DNA from: Sabellastarte sp. h YS-2021 | Lineage: Eukaryota > Annelida > Polychaeta > Sabellida > Sabellidae | Reading direction: 5' to 3' | Length of the DNA: 64,000 bases | Assembly: GCA_964017235.1 (NCBI GenBank) | Contig: OZ024930.1 | Span: 157,232,221-157,296,220, forward strand | In this document: positions 32,665 to 43,899 of the stretch, in pieces | How positions within the stretch are numbered: the stretch's first letter is position 1 | How the letters are laid out: each line of letters begins with the position of its first letter | The notes under the pieces: model-generated | Database searches by the model: none | What the model saw: only the letters and a program-made list of their open reading frames with translations | Told to the model about the DNA's origin: nothing | Translations under genes and position numbers: made by a program

Positions 32665-33224
32665 TATCCCAGTCCATAAAGGCTGGGGTTATAGTCACCC
32701 CCTGCGCCATCCAGGCGGCGACTGCAGGCACAAAGCTTGAGTGTTCCACAGTCGAAACCCATGCACAGATTTTCACCAAATTTTCTAAATACGTTTATCC
32801 CACGAGGTTCTAAAGCTTTTTTTAACAAATTTATTCATCAATATTAACATACAAAATCTGAATTTAAATATATATACAGGTTCTAAAGCTGATTAAGTTT
32901 TAGGGTTATCTTGTAACAACTGTTGCCATGGCAACACTTCTAAGATTTTTTGGTCTTAAAGTTTATGGGTATTGCACAGCCTAAATCCATGCACTGATTT
33001 TCACCAAATTTTCAGGATATGTTTACCCCAAGAGGATCGAGAGCTGATTAGTTTTTGGGGGTATCTAGCAACAACTGTTGCCATGGCAACACTGAATATT
33101 TGTGGGTATTACACAGCATTAAGCAATGCATGGATTTTTATCAAATTTTTTTTAAATACTTTTCAGTCTTAAACCTCTTAATTGAAAAAGGGGTGCTATT
33201 AAACCGATGTTACAACAGTTGCAT
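32665..33224 (+). mobile_element. Pearl/Helentron-like repeat with RFX-type palindromes
   Basis: It starts with the hairpin TCCCAGTCC/GGCTGGGG, the kind of 5' end seen in the other pearl-like elements. Monomers of about 155 bp follow, each with TTTTCACCAAATTTTC and the palindrome GTTGCCATGGCAAC (32922-32935 and 33077-33090). The right end is uncertain. A small retroposed insert lies at 32806-32889. Confidence 0.55.
32806..32889 (-). repeat. 62-bp retroposed poly(A) end with 11-bp target duplication
   Basis: GGTTCTAAAGC occurs at 32806-32816 and again at 32879-32889. Between them, on the minus strand, are 62 bases that include AATAAA followed shortly by a run of seven A. This is the signature of a very short LINE-mobilised 3' end of an mRNA or element. 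The source was not found in the window. Confidence 0.7.
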
Positions 33225-33231
33225 TTTTATC

Positions 33232-34482
33232 TCGTGCCGGCCAAGGCCGGGGTTGGGAGATTGTGAAACCCCTTCCGTGAGTATGTGCATGTATGTGTAC
33301 GTTTATTTACGTGTCACGTTTTGTGCATTCTCTCATTCATTTATGAAAATATCTTCACCAAATTTGCAGAGAATGTCAATGGCTATGAAAACATGTCTGT
33401 AAAACATTTTGTTCTCATTTTAAAAAACATGGCCGCAATGGTTGATTGTTCGAAAATTTAACATATTGCAGCTAGCATTGTCAGGGTTTGGAATGATGAA
33501 AACGATTTATTGGAAATTGTGGTCTGCAAATCTTTGCAAGTGTCAAATTTGCCCTTTCTGCCCTACTTCAAGGTCATATAGGGTCATCATGGTAAAAGGG
33601 TCTTATATCCCCCTTATAATTAAGTGTCCCTGAAAGGGCGCGTATTTTCGCTTCAGTTTCCTCGCCATCTCCGCCACATTATGTTCTCTCTTGACTATCA
33701 CCCTTATTATTGGAAGCTTTCTAACCATATTTGGCAGTTACATTATACCTTGGGGGTGAAAAATTTTTCCACATGCTTAAATTTGACTTTTGATCTTTAC
33801 CAAATAGTTTTTTTGGTTACACCCGCCTGTCATCGCCGCAGAGCAAAATCTGCTGACCACAGATTGTTGTAATTTCATACACATGTTCATACTATCAAAA
33901 ACCAAGCTGATAAGATTTTGGGACCGATCCAATGAAAATTGACCGATTTATGAGTGATTTTCTCACAGATACCAATCAGAAAGCTTAAAATTCATGTGAA
34001 CCCCCTATTATCTCCTTAAATGTGCATTTAGAGCCATATAATGTATTAAGAGGTGGTAGGAAACCATATGTGGAGAGTCTAGAAAGCAAGGGGGGTCAGC
34101 GTCAATACTGGGGTCATAAAATAGCGGATTTTGACATTTTGCCTTATATCTCCTTTATTATTGCTTTTAGAGCTTTAGAATGTAAGGTATTGGGAAGAAA
34201 TATGTGAAGAGTCAAGATAGACGGTCAGATTAACCCCCTGCCCCCCCCCCCCCCCCCCCCCCCCCTTATGGGTCAAACTGGGGTCATAAAATAGCTGATT
34301 TTTGTGTTTTTGCCTTAAATCTCCTTTATTATTGCTTTTACAGCTTTGGAATGTATTAAGAGGTATTGGGAAACTTCATGTAAAGAGTCTAGATAGCCGG
34401 TCAGATTAATCGCATGATCAATTTACCCCCTGAAACCCCCCCCCCCATGGGTCAAACTGGGGTCATAAAATAGCAGATTTTA
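33232..34482 (+). mobile_element. Left part of a split pearl-like element with ~170-bp monomers
   Basis: It starts with the hairpin GCCGGCCaaGGCCGG. The last 450 bp are monomers marked by TCCTTTATTATTGCTTTTA (34151, 34322) and GGTCAAACTGGGGTCATAAA. It is interrupted at ATTTTA (34477-34482) by DIRS B and A and resumes at 47461. C-homopolymer runs occur near 34231-34264 and 34436. Confidence 0.7.
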
Positions 34483-37049
34483 TTGCGCTACAATAGCTTT
34501 CCATGTGGAACTGAATGCTATCTTGGGAGGCCCCAGGCATCTGGCCAACGTCCAAGAAAATAGACGTCTAGTATTGACCGAATCCCCCTGTCCTAAGAGT
34601 GTACCATAGCAGTGTAATCTCGCGCATCACCCTTTTCTCGTTGGCCGCGTGACTAGCAAGCATTTAAAATAAGCTTACTTTATTTCATTGTTTTCTCGGG
34701 ATATACGTATTGTTGGATGTTTCTATTCAGCTATTTACTTTATTATTGATCATAGTTTCTTCTGTTAAACTTTAATTCTGCAAGATAAGTATTTCTTAAC
34801 TTTTTTATTGTTGTGAGAGTTCCGGTTCGGACTGCTTAGATTTATTGTTGTAACAATGTCCTTCAACCAAACTTCACTTTTGATACTCATAACTACTGTC
34901 CAACTTGCAGAGAAGCTGGCAAAGGGGAGGACCCTTGTGTTACCAATGAAAAGGCATGCAATATTTGCTCTGCTTTTACTGAAGAACAGCTTATCAAAAT
35001 AAAACACAGACATAGATATGTTAGGAAGCAAAAAGTGTTAGATACTTGCAACACATCTAAAGATGAACTGGACTTGTTGGGGGATGATGACGTGGAGGCT
35101 TTTTCTGGGTCACAAGCAGACCTTGAGGGTGCTGCAGAAAATTTATTTTCATCTCCACGCCCCAACCTTTACGTTTTGAGTCTTTGAGTAAACAGTCTGT
35201 TGAATTGTCCAACACGAACACCCAACTGAACCCACGGACTTCCGATCACTCAGATATTCAACAACCTATGGAAACAGACTTTTGTGGTCCCTTTCTTCCA
35301 CCATGGTTCAGCCCAAGTGCCCAGTCCGAACATGGCTCCGAACCATCCCATCATCATTCCAAACACTCGGAACAACCTGAAAGAAATGTTCTTCCAGAGC
35401 CAAAAAACAATCAGACAAAAAGAAACAAAGTTCGGGCAAAATGCTTCACACAGTCTTCATCTTCAGAGGAGGATCAGTCCTCTGTTCCTATTAAAAAGTC
35501 TGCTAAGCCCCAAAAGGCTCTGATGAGCAAGGCCAACAACAAAATGATCCAGACCCAGTCTTTTACAGGGAGGTAGACATGTCTGACCTCCCTTCACAGT
35601 ATGCAGAGGAAGTTGAGACTTTTAGGCACATTCTTGATCTCCCTGACCCCAGGGAAACTATGCCTAGGTTCTCTACTACTGTGCTGGGCCTGGATGATGA
35701 AAAAGGCAGCAGGAGCTTAGGCCAAGAGGCCCTTCAGCTATGCTCCCCGTAAGTCCCTATCTCAAAGATGCCTTTGAGAAGTTCGAGCAGGACTTCCTGG
35801 CCTCTAATTTACCTGAGTGTAAATGTATAAAAACCCCTGCTTCAACAGCAAAATGGTACAAGGTGGGACAGCCTTGTTTTGAGGACAAATTGCAGGAACT
35901 AAATTCAGATTTTGCCAAGATCTGTATTTCTCCTAAGCCGTCTGGGGCCCCTATGGGCCAGGTTCCCATACAAGGAACTTGAGCACCAAGCTAGGCAGAA
36001 TCTCTCCATCAACTTTGAGGCTACCGTTGCAAAACTGCTTCTACTTGTAATACTACTATGGAGAAGTGCCAGGACAATCTTAAGTCTACTTTCAAAAGGG
36101 TTAAAAACCAGATTCAGAAGGGTGCCAATCCTGAAAAAGCTGCCAGGTGGGGCTATGAAAACTCCTATGACTATTTTGAGATATTGAATAAGAGAATCCT
36201 TATTTAACAGAGCTTTAGCCTGCCTAACCAAATCCTTGACCCATATTCTCCAGAGGGAGCTATATACCATGGGCAACACTGGCCTGCTAAGACGCGAGGC
36301 CGAGATGACTCTCTTTCAACCACATGGGATTCAAGATGCCAAGAACTCAGGAGTTCACCCTTTTGGCCTACTCCTTTGTTCAAGTCCCAATTAGTCAAGG
36401 ATGGAGAAGACTCCCTCCTTAAAAAAGGCACTCCTAAAGATTCACATGGTTTTGGACCCTATCAAAATAAGCCCTTTTGTGTTCCCCACCACAATAAGAA
36501 AAGAGGCTCCTACAGGAAACACCCCTATGGGGGCAACTCCTCTCAAAGCAGTAACCAATCGTTTTCCACAGATAGGGGGTCTGAGGAGTCTTCAGAGGTC
36601 GTTTTTTGCCCCATTCATGGGGATGAGGGCGTGAAAACCCCTCCCCCCAATGACTCCTTAAAAGCCTCCCTCAGTCCACCAGTAGGTCGCCTCCATTCTC
36701 TCAGAAGAGACTAGCTAGCAAACAAATGTTCAAACAACGAGTTAAACATTATCACCAATGGCTATATTCCTCATTCATCTCAAAACCAAATCTAGCTCAT
36801 GTGCTTCCAACATTCAAATGGAAAAGCATGGGCCTATAATTTGCATTGAGCAACATTCGACCAATCAGAATCAGCCACACCCTGGAAAATTGGTACATTC
36901 TAAATTTTTTGACAATACCAAAAAACTGATCCTCCAGGGCTGACCTTGCCGTCACCCACATGACGGCCCGAATTGACAAATAGACAAAATAACTGACCAA
37001 GACCTTCCTTTTAAAATCAATGACCGCCTGATTCTCATTCTGTGTAGCT

Positions 37050-37280
37050 TGGATTAAAACAAGGCCAAAAGGTGTTTGGTCCCCTAGCGTGAGTGCAAAG
37101 CCATCAGAGACACAAGTAGTGCACTAGAATTTATGAAAGTCTCATGGCACAAAGAAATTCCAACTTAGATACATCCCATAGCTGGTCCCAAACTGAGACG
37201 GTCACCCATCCAAGTACTAACATAGCCCATTGCCGCTTAACTTCAGCAAGCAAATACTCCTCACTCTGTGCCACAATTCA
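37050..37280 (-). repeat. 5S-rRNA-derived SINE inside DIRS B
   Basis: The minus strand reads GAAGTTAAGCGGCAATGGG and GTTAGTACTTGGATGGGTGA, the internal control region of 5S rRNA. A non-5S body follows, shared with the copy at 49064-49290. This is the 5S-headed (SINE3-type) class. It dates the insertion as later than B. Confidence 0.8.
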
Positions 37281-37286
37281 TGAAAG

Positions 37287-37465
37287 TCTGATGCAAGAAG
37301 GACATATGTATGGGAAAAAGTGAAAAGGACATATGTCCTTGTAGCTATTGGAGAGCAAGAGAGGCAAATTCAGATCTGATGCAAGAAGGACATATGTATG
37401 GGAAAAAGCCAAAAGGACATGTGTCCTTTTAGCTGTTGGAGGGCAAGAGAGGCAAATTCAGAATA
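37287..37465 (+). repeat. Two-copy 88-bp tandem repeat in DIRS B
   Basis: TCTGATGCAAGAAGGACATA starts at 37287 and 37375. Each copy also carries GGACATATGTCCTT-like palindromes and GGCAAATTCAGA. Confidence 0.75.
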
Positions 37466-40400
37466 CACAGGTGTTGTCAATTTCATCAAAGTACAGAGAC
37501 AAAAAAAAATTATTTGTAGAAGCGCGAGCCTCACCAGAGTTCCTCTGATTCGCTCAGGATACAAAGCCCTTCAAAAAGGCTAAGCTCTGGCGTCTTGTAT
37601 CCAGTCTCTACTGTCAAAGAACGCAATAGAAAGGGTGGAAAATGTAGAATCTCTCGGGTTTTACAGTCGCCTGTTTCTGGTCCCCAAGCCTCACCGAAGG
37701 TGGAGGCCAGTAGTAGACCTATGCAGGTTCAACACCTTCCTACTTTTAGAAAGGTTCAAAATAGAAACACCATAATCCATCAGGACGTCTCTGCTTTCAG
37801 GGGAATGGGTGTCGTTGATAGACTTATCAGACGCATACCTTCATATCCCCATCGACCCAAACTCAAGGAAGTACCTAAGGTTTTTCCTCAAGTCACAGGT
37901 GTTTCAGTTCACCTCCCTTTTGGGCTAGCCTCGGCCCCACAGGTCTTTACAATGATTGTAAAGGAAGTGAAGCTGATGGCCGTTACAAGGGGAATCAGAC
38001 TTCACCAGTACCTGGACAACCGGCTTATCAGGGCACAGTCTCAGAAAGAAGCACAAGTGAACACTCGGACACAGTGGTAGACCTGATTCAGTCATTAGGG
38101 TGGATAATAAATCAGGAGAAATCCGAACTAAAACCCACTCAGGTGTTTTTGTTTGTGGGCTACGAATACCATCTAGATTCAGCCCTTGTAAAACCCACTC
38201 AAGAGAGATGGCTCAAACTTCAGGATTTGATCCTATGACTCAAGTCAAAACATGTTTTGACTGCAAGATGTTTGATGACGCTAATTGGGTTGCTTGCCTC
38301 AATGGAGAAAATGGTCCCGGAGGGACGCCTTCACATGAGGCCCTTTCAGTTTCACCTCAAGGAGCACTGGAGATATCCTCAGTCGTTGGACAGCCTCCTT
38401 CCTTGGACGGAAACCATCTCAGCACACCTAGAGTGGTGGCAGAATCCCACAAATGTAATGAAAGGTGCAGACCTTTATCCCAAAGACCACAGTATCCAAC
38501 TCTTTACAGATGCCTCGAAGGCTGGGGGGCTCACTTAGAGCAGGCCTCTACAAAGGGTCTTTGGTCAGACAGGGAAAAAAGGCTACACATAAATGTTCTA
38601 GAGCTGAAGGCAGTTTCTCTGGCCCTTCAAAGGTTCAAGGACCAGTGTCAAAACCAAACCGTGTTGGTTTCTACGGACAACTCAACAGTAGTAGCCTACA
38701 TAAACAAACAAGGAGGAACCCACTCGGCAGAGATGTGCGCTCTACTGTGGAAGATCATGACCTGGTGCCATCATTACCAGATAACCTTAAAAGCCAGACA
38801 CATTCCAGGGTGTCTTAATGTGATGGCCAACCTTCTGTCCAGGTCGAACCAAGTCCAGTCAACAGAACGGTCACTGCATCAGCAGGTGTTCAAACAGATC
38901 TTTCAAAACTGGTTTACTCCTCATGTAGATCTATTTGCCACTCGTCTGAACCACAAAGTTCCACTGTACGTGTCTCCAGTCCCAGACCAAAATGATTGGG
39001 ACATAGATGCTCTGAACATCAACTGGTCGGGTCTCACTGCTTATGCTTACCCTCCCACGGCTCTCCTTCACAGGTGATCCAAAAAAATCAGGCAATCCAG
39101 TTGTCTGATCATTGTAATAGCCCCAGGCTGGCCAGGGATGCCCTGCTTTTGGGATCTAGTGCAGCTCTCAACAAAGATCCCACTTCAACTGCCAGTGTCA
39201 AGAACTCTTCTCAAACAGTCCCACAACTGTGTTCCACAGCATCTCAACCTCCACACCTGGTGTCTAGGAGTGGACAGCTCCAAGAGCAAGGCTTCTCTGT
39301 GGAGGTGGCAGAGAGAATTGCTGCCCCTCAAAGGTCATCAACAAGGAGCATCTACAAGTCAAAGTGGACCCTATTTGAGAAATGGTGCAGAGAAAATTCG
39401 GTGGATTTCTCCACTCCCTCTGTGAAACAAGTCTCAGACTTCTTCATGTACCTGTACCAAGATCTAAACAGGCGTCCTTTGACCATTGATGGTTATAGGA
39501 CGGCCATTGTTGACACCTTGGGCCCAGCGGGGCTCCATATTTCCCAAAGCTCAGACCTTAACAGGTTACTCTCCAGTTTCACAGGGATCGTCCCAAAAAA
39601 TCCCAGGAATCTTCCAAAATGGAACCTTTCTGTTGTACTTAATGAGCTCACAAAAGCACCCTTTGGGCCTATGAAAGACACAGACCTCAAACATCTTACC
39701 CTCAAAACTGCTTTCTTGCTAGCTTTGGCCTCCGGCAAATGCCGTAGCAAAATTCATGCCTGGGTTGCAAACAAAGTATCTAATATAGGCCAATGGGAAA
39801 AGGCTGCCTTGTTCCCTTCTTCAGATTTCATAGCCAAAAACCAATTAGCAAGAACAGGTTCTCAAAGTGTGTCTCCGGTGAATATTCCAGCTCTAACAAC
39901 CATTGTAGATAGACAATTCAAAGAAGACAGGACCTTGTATCCGGTATGGGCGCTGAGGTACCATTTGGATTGAACCAAAGAGGGTCTTGATTCCTTCTTT
40001 TTATCTCCTTTAAGAAAGGACAAATTTTTACCTAAAGACCTTACTTGGTCAGACAGTGACAACAATATGTATCTGGGACCAGTAGTAGTGGCACAACAAA
40101 TCCTAGACCCTTCCCCTCAGACTACACATCCTCGGAAAGAAAGGAAGGGGGTCACATCCGCTACAGCCAAGTCTTCAGGAGTCTAATCCCAGGGTCTAGG
40201 TATTTGGTTACCTCCTCAGGATATTATGGTAAGGTCTTTTATCTATTATTACTATATTTAACTGTATAATGTATTAAAGTTTTACTCAGGTGTGCCATAA
40301 TCTCATATTTAGAGTGGCAAGTTCATGAGATTTCAAGCCCAGGGCTTGTGCTCACTCGCAGTGAAGCCCTTGGGGCTATACCCGAATAAATGAGCACGGC

Positions 40401-40599
40401 TGCACTTACTCCTATCAAAACATCCAGACAGTATCGGTACTGTCATTCATTAATATTCTGGTTTTTGGCCTCTTACAGGTCCGATTTCTGAAATTGGGGC
40501 TCTGTAAGCGTTTTTTTTCCAAATATTCATTCTAATTTATTTAATTCAATCCAAGATAAATTGACTATACTTCCAGTCTCAGCTGTAATCTCTCCGCCC

Positions 40600-40960
40600 T
40601 AGCTGTTAGATTAAGCATTCAGTTCCACATGGTAAGTTATTGTAGCGCAATAAAATAAAAAAAATTAATTACTTAAATGTAGCTTTTATAAGTTACAAGC
40701 TTACCATGTGGAACTGAAGAGAGTTCCACCCTGCCTCCCTGAGGGGGTATGGTCTAAATTTACAAAGGGAAAAGAAGGACGATGCGTGGGATTACACAGC
40801 TATGGTGCACTCTCAGGATGGGGATTCGGTCTATACTAGACGTCTATTTTTCTTGTATGTTGGCCAGATGCCTGCGGCCTCCCAAGATAGCATTTAGTTC
40901 CACAGGGTAAGCTTCTAGCTTATAAAAACTACATTTAAGTAATTAAAACTTTCAATTTTA
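40600..40960. repeat. Terminal block of DIRS B
   Basis: A junction palindrome with arms GTTCCACATGGTAAG and complement surrounds TAAAAT (40651-40656). The inverted copy of the left end follows, then a third arm and an AT-rich right end closing with ATTTTA at 40955-40960. Confidence 0.8.
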
Positions 40961-41230
40961 TTGCGTTAATACATCTTACCTAGTGGACAGATGCATTTGT
41001 CCGGCGCCTTGCCGGTCATGCCAAACGGTAGCGTCCTGTTCACTCGCCAGGTGGCTGTATAGTCTCCCTGCCGGTGTACTGCGCACGCGCAGCGCATGCG
41101 CTCTTCCCCTTTTTGTTTGGCGCGTGAAGAACGCTTGGGATTTAAGAGAAACTTTAAAAATATTAATTTATATACTTCTTCTCAAGCTTATTGCTTCAAA
41201 TATTTGTGTTAGTTGTGTGTAACAAGTGTC

Positions 41231-43444
41231 ATGGCATCTCCGGGAGATAAGAAGGGACAAAGAAGGGGTTCCTGTGGCCATGTTATGGCTCTTTTCGACT
41301 TGCATGAAAAATGTGCGCGGTGCCGCGAGAAGCTTATAGGGGAAGACAATTGTGTGAAGGACAAGCCGTGTAAGATCTGTGATGGCTTTACTCCGGCTCA
41401 GAAGGAAATGTTGTCTACTCCAATTTATAAAATTAGAAGAGACAAGAAAGCAGGGTTGTTAGTTTCCCCGAAAGAAGTTACTGTTTTACAGCCGGTTGAA
41501 GGTATGGATAATGAACCAACTTTTCAATCTCCTTCTGGCCAGCAGGCTCAGTCTTCTGTTAATCCCCCTGCTACTCCACCTTCTTCATCTCAACAACCGG
41601 CTAGTTTTGTTACCTCAGACCAGTTGGCAGCCATTGCGGATAAATGGTCAGAGCAGTTTGCTAGGATGGAGGCACTTCTTTCTAGAGGTAACGTGTTTTC
41701 CACCCCTGTATCTTCAGTCAAGCCGGTCGACACTCAGAATCTCATTTCTGATAACCCCTTCTTAGCTCCAGCTACCCGTCCCACCGGTCCGGTGAAGGTA
41801 CCGGTAGCTGTTGAGGCTCCACTTGCTGCTACCCCGGTAGATGCCAAGGATAAGAAGAAATCTCACAAATCCAGAAAAGACAAACATTCTGATAAAAGTG
41901 ATACCAAATCTTCATCCAAATCTAAGAGCAGCAAAGATGTTTCTAAATCGGAGAAGAGACGTGACCGGTCACTTACACCGGTATCAAAACCTAAAGCTAA
42001 AGCTCCCTCTTCTTCCCCTTTGCCTGGTGCCAGCTCCGGACCGGAGTCTGCTCATCAGTCGGGTGTTTCAAAAGGGAACAGGTCTACCCACAGTCAGGAT
42101 GCGAAGCAATCATCCGGTTCACTCTTCCAGTCTGCATCTTCCACTCCACGGGCTCCACCGGAACAGGATACCAGTCTTGATATCACCGGTGCCGGTGCCT
42201 GTGCATTTCCTCAAGAACAGTATGAACAAGTATCTGACGATGATTTAGACCGGTCTGCTTCCGGTTCCGGTTCTGAGGACGGTCATTTTTCTGATGTTGC
42301 AGACCCACCGGAGCAGACTGAAGATGTGTCTTACAGGGAGACGGTACGTTCTGTGAGAGCATTTATGGGTTGGCACCACATTCCGGCCTTTGAAACAGAC
42401 TTTTCAGAACCGGACAAGTCAAATAACCCTTGGAAAGGGAAGAACCCCAGAAAACCCACACGCATCTCAGTGGCCATGCCCCCAGACGACTGGTTGTGCC
42501 AGAAGTTGGAAAGGTTGAATCTCACTGTCGCAGAGGGTTACCCCTCTCGCTCACAAGATTCCGCAGGTTTGCGACGTGACCAGTTTATCAAGGTGCCAAA
42601 GTCGCAGGAGAAATGGTACAAGATGCACCTGATTAAAACTGACAGACCACATCGTCCTGGTTGTTCTGTTTTCAACTGGAGAAACACTGAGGCCAAGGTT
42701 AATTCTCATTTCCCAAGGATAACTCGTGCCTCTGCTTACCCGTCCACAGGCCCTCCCTCCAGGCCTATTGCCCATGAATCACGCAGGTGGGAACGTGCCG
42801 CATGTGAAGACAGTTATATCGTCAATCATGCGGCAGGCTTCAGTCGCTGTTCCACTGAACTTCAGGAGATGTCACAGAACATCTCTCTGTTGTCCTCTCG
42901 TCTTGGCAAGGGAAAGTGTTCGCAGGAAGTGGCCAATGCTTTGAATGACCTGCGTGACCTCATGGCCTTTCATCAAAAGGTGTCAGTGGCCATGGGCACG
43001 TCTCTTCAGCATTTGGCGGACAGTTTGTTTGTGAATATGGCCAACCTGATTCTCTTAAGGAGAGACTCATATCTTGATTTTGTGAAACCGGGCGTCAAAC
43101 AGGATACCATGAACTTGCTGAGGAACGCCCCCTTGTTTGGATACGGTCTCTTCCCTGATGCAGCCATCATGTCTGCGGAGCAGGATATCCAGAAATTTGA
43201 ATCTAGTAGCGTTGCTCAGAGGCCCGGACCGGGTGCTACTCAGCACGCAACTTGGAAGGGTACGCAAAGACATAAGCCTTATGACCGTAAGGATAGGAAA
43301 CAAACATCTTCCACTGACCAATCCTCTCAACAGCAAAGTCAGCCATGGAGACAGTTTGGCCGAAATAGATCCAGAGGAAGGGGACGTGGCCGGGGTTCTA
43401 ACCCCCGTTTTTCTAAAAGGCAGTCCTTTAAGCCATATAAATGA
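41231..43444 (+). CDS. Gag-like protein of DIRS element A
   Basis: An open frame of 737 codons, with the ATG at 41231 chosen because it starts MASPGD just after the leader. Near the N-terminus is a Cys/His-rich stretch (CGH, HEKCARC, DNC, PCKIC) that also occurs in elements B and D, probably zinc-binding. A long Ser/Pro/Lys-rich disordered region follows, then a conserved central part (REKWYKMHL-like), and an Arg/Gly-rich tail (RSRGRGRGRG) likely to bind nucleic acid. The polymerase frame overlaps the 3' end, as is usual in DIRS elements. Element protein, not a host gene. Confidence 0.85.
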   Translation: MASPGDKKGQRRGSCGHVMALFDLHEKCARCREKLIGEDNCVKDKPCKICDGFTPAQKEMLSTPIYKIRRDKKAGLLVSPKEVTVLQPVEGMDNEPTFQSPSGQQAQSSVNPPATPPSSSQQPASFVTSDQLAAIADKWSEQFARMEALLSRGNVFSTPVSSVKPVDTQNLISDNPFLAPATRPTGPVKVPVAVEAPLAATPVDAKDKKKSHKSRKDKHSDKSDTKSSSKSKSSKDVSKSEKRRDRSLTPVSKPKAKAPSSSPLPGASSGPESAHQSGVSKGNRSTHSQDAKQSSGSLFQSASSTPRAPPEQDTSLDITGAGACAFPQEQYEQVSDDDLDRSASGSGSEDGHFSDVADPPEQTEDVSYRETVRSVRAFMGWHHIPAFETDFSEPDKSNNPWKGKNPRKPTRISVAMPPDDWLCQKLERLNLTVAEGYPSRSQDSAGLRRDQFIKVPKSQEKWYKMHLIKTDRPHRPGCSVFNWRNTEAKVNSHFPRITRASAYPSTGPPSRPIAHESRRWERAACEDSYIVNHAAGFSRCSTELQEMSQNISLLSSRLGKGKCSQEVANALNDLRDLMAFHQKVSVAMGTSLQHLADSLFVNMANLILLRRDSYLDFVKPGVKQDTMNLLRNAPLFGYGLFPDAAIMSAEQDIQKFESSSVAQRPGPGATQHATWKGTQRHKPYDRKDRKQTSSTDQSSQQQSQPWRQFGRNRSRGRGRGRGSNPRFSKRQSFKPYK

Positions 43445-43899
43445 CAATTATCTAGGTGGTCCAACAGTAAAGTTAGTACATCAGATTCAGTTGGACCCTC
43501 AGTGTCAGGACAAAAGTGTGTCTTCAAACATAAGCTTGGACAAATTTCAGACAGTAAACAAAGTTCCATTGTTACCCGAGAGTCGTCGGGCTGTGTATTG
43601 TCCTGTTGTCAGTCCTGTTCGTTCTGTTCTTTCACATGGGCATCCGCAAAAGAAAGGAGTAAGCCCCGGCAATTGTCTGAACAAAATAAAGTCTGTCAAA
43701 AGTGTTTTTTGTGTAGATCCTTGTGTTTTTGCCCCTGTTGTTCCCAGTGTCCCCAGTGCTGTCTCCGAACACAATGTAGGGGGCAGACTTCAGGACTTTT
43801 GGCAAGTTTGGCAAACCATGGGTTCAAATCCCCGGGTAGTCTCTATCCTAAAAAGGGGTTACACTTTGCCCTTCAAACAAAGACCGGTTCTAACCAGGT

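Larger units (their letters stand above)
34483..40960 (+). mobile_element. DIRS element B, old fossil
   Basis: About 6.48 kb. The ends are inverted repeats of roughly 180 bp (34483-34660 against about 40750-40925). Parts in order: Gag-like region with a Cys-rich N-terminus (about 34.85-36.7 kb), reverse transcriptase (about 37.6-38.25 kb, with HLPFGLASAP), RNase H (about 38.45-38.9 kb), tyrosine recombinase (about 39.25-40.15 kb, with STRSIYKSKW and LTIDGYR), then the terminal block. A 5S-derived SINE and a short tandem repeat lie inside. Broken, with many breaks. ATTTTA stands at both ends (34477-34482 in the flank, 40955-40960). Confidence 0.88.
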
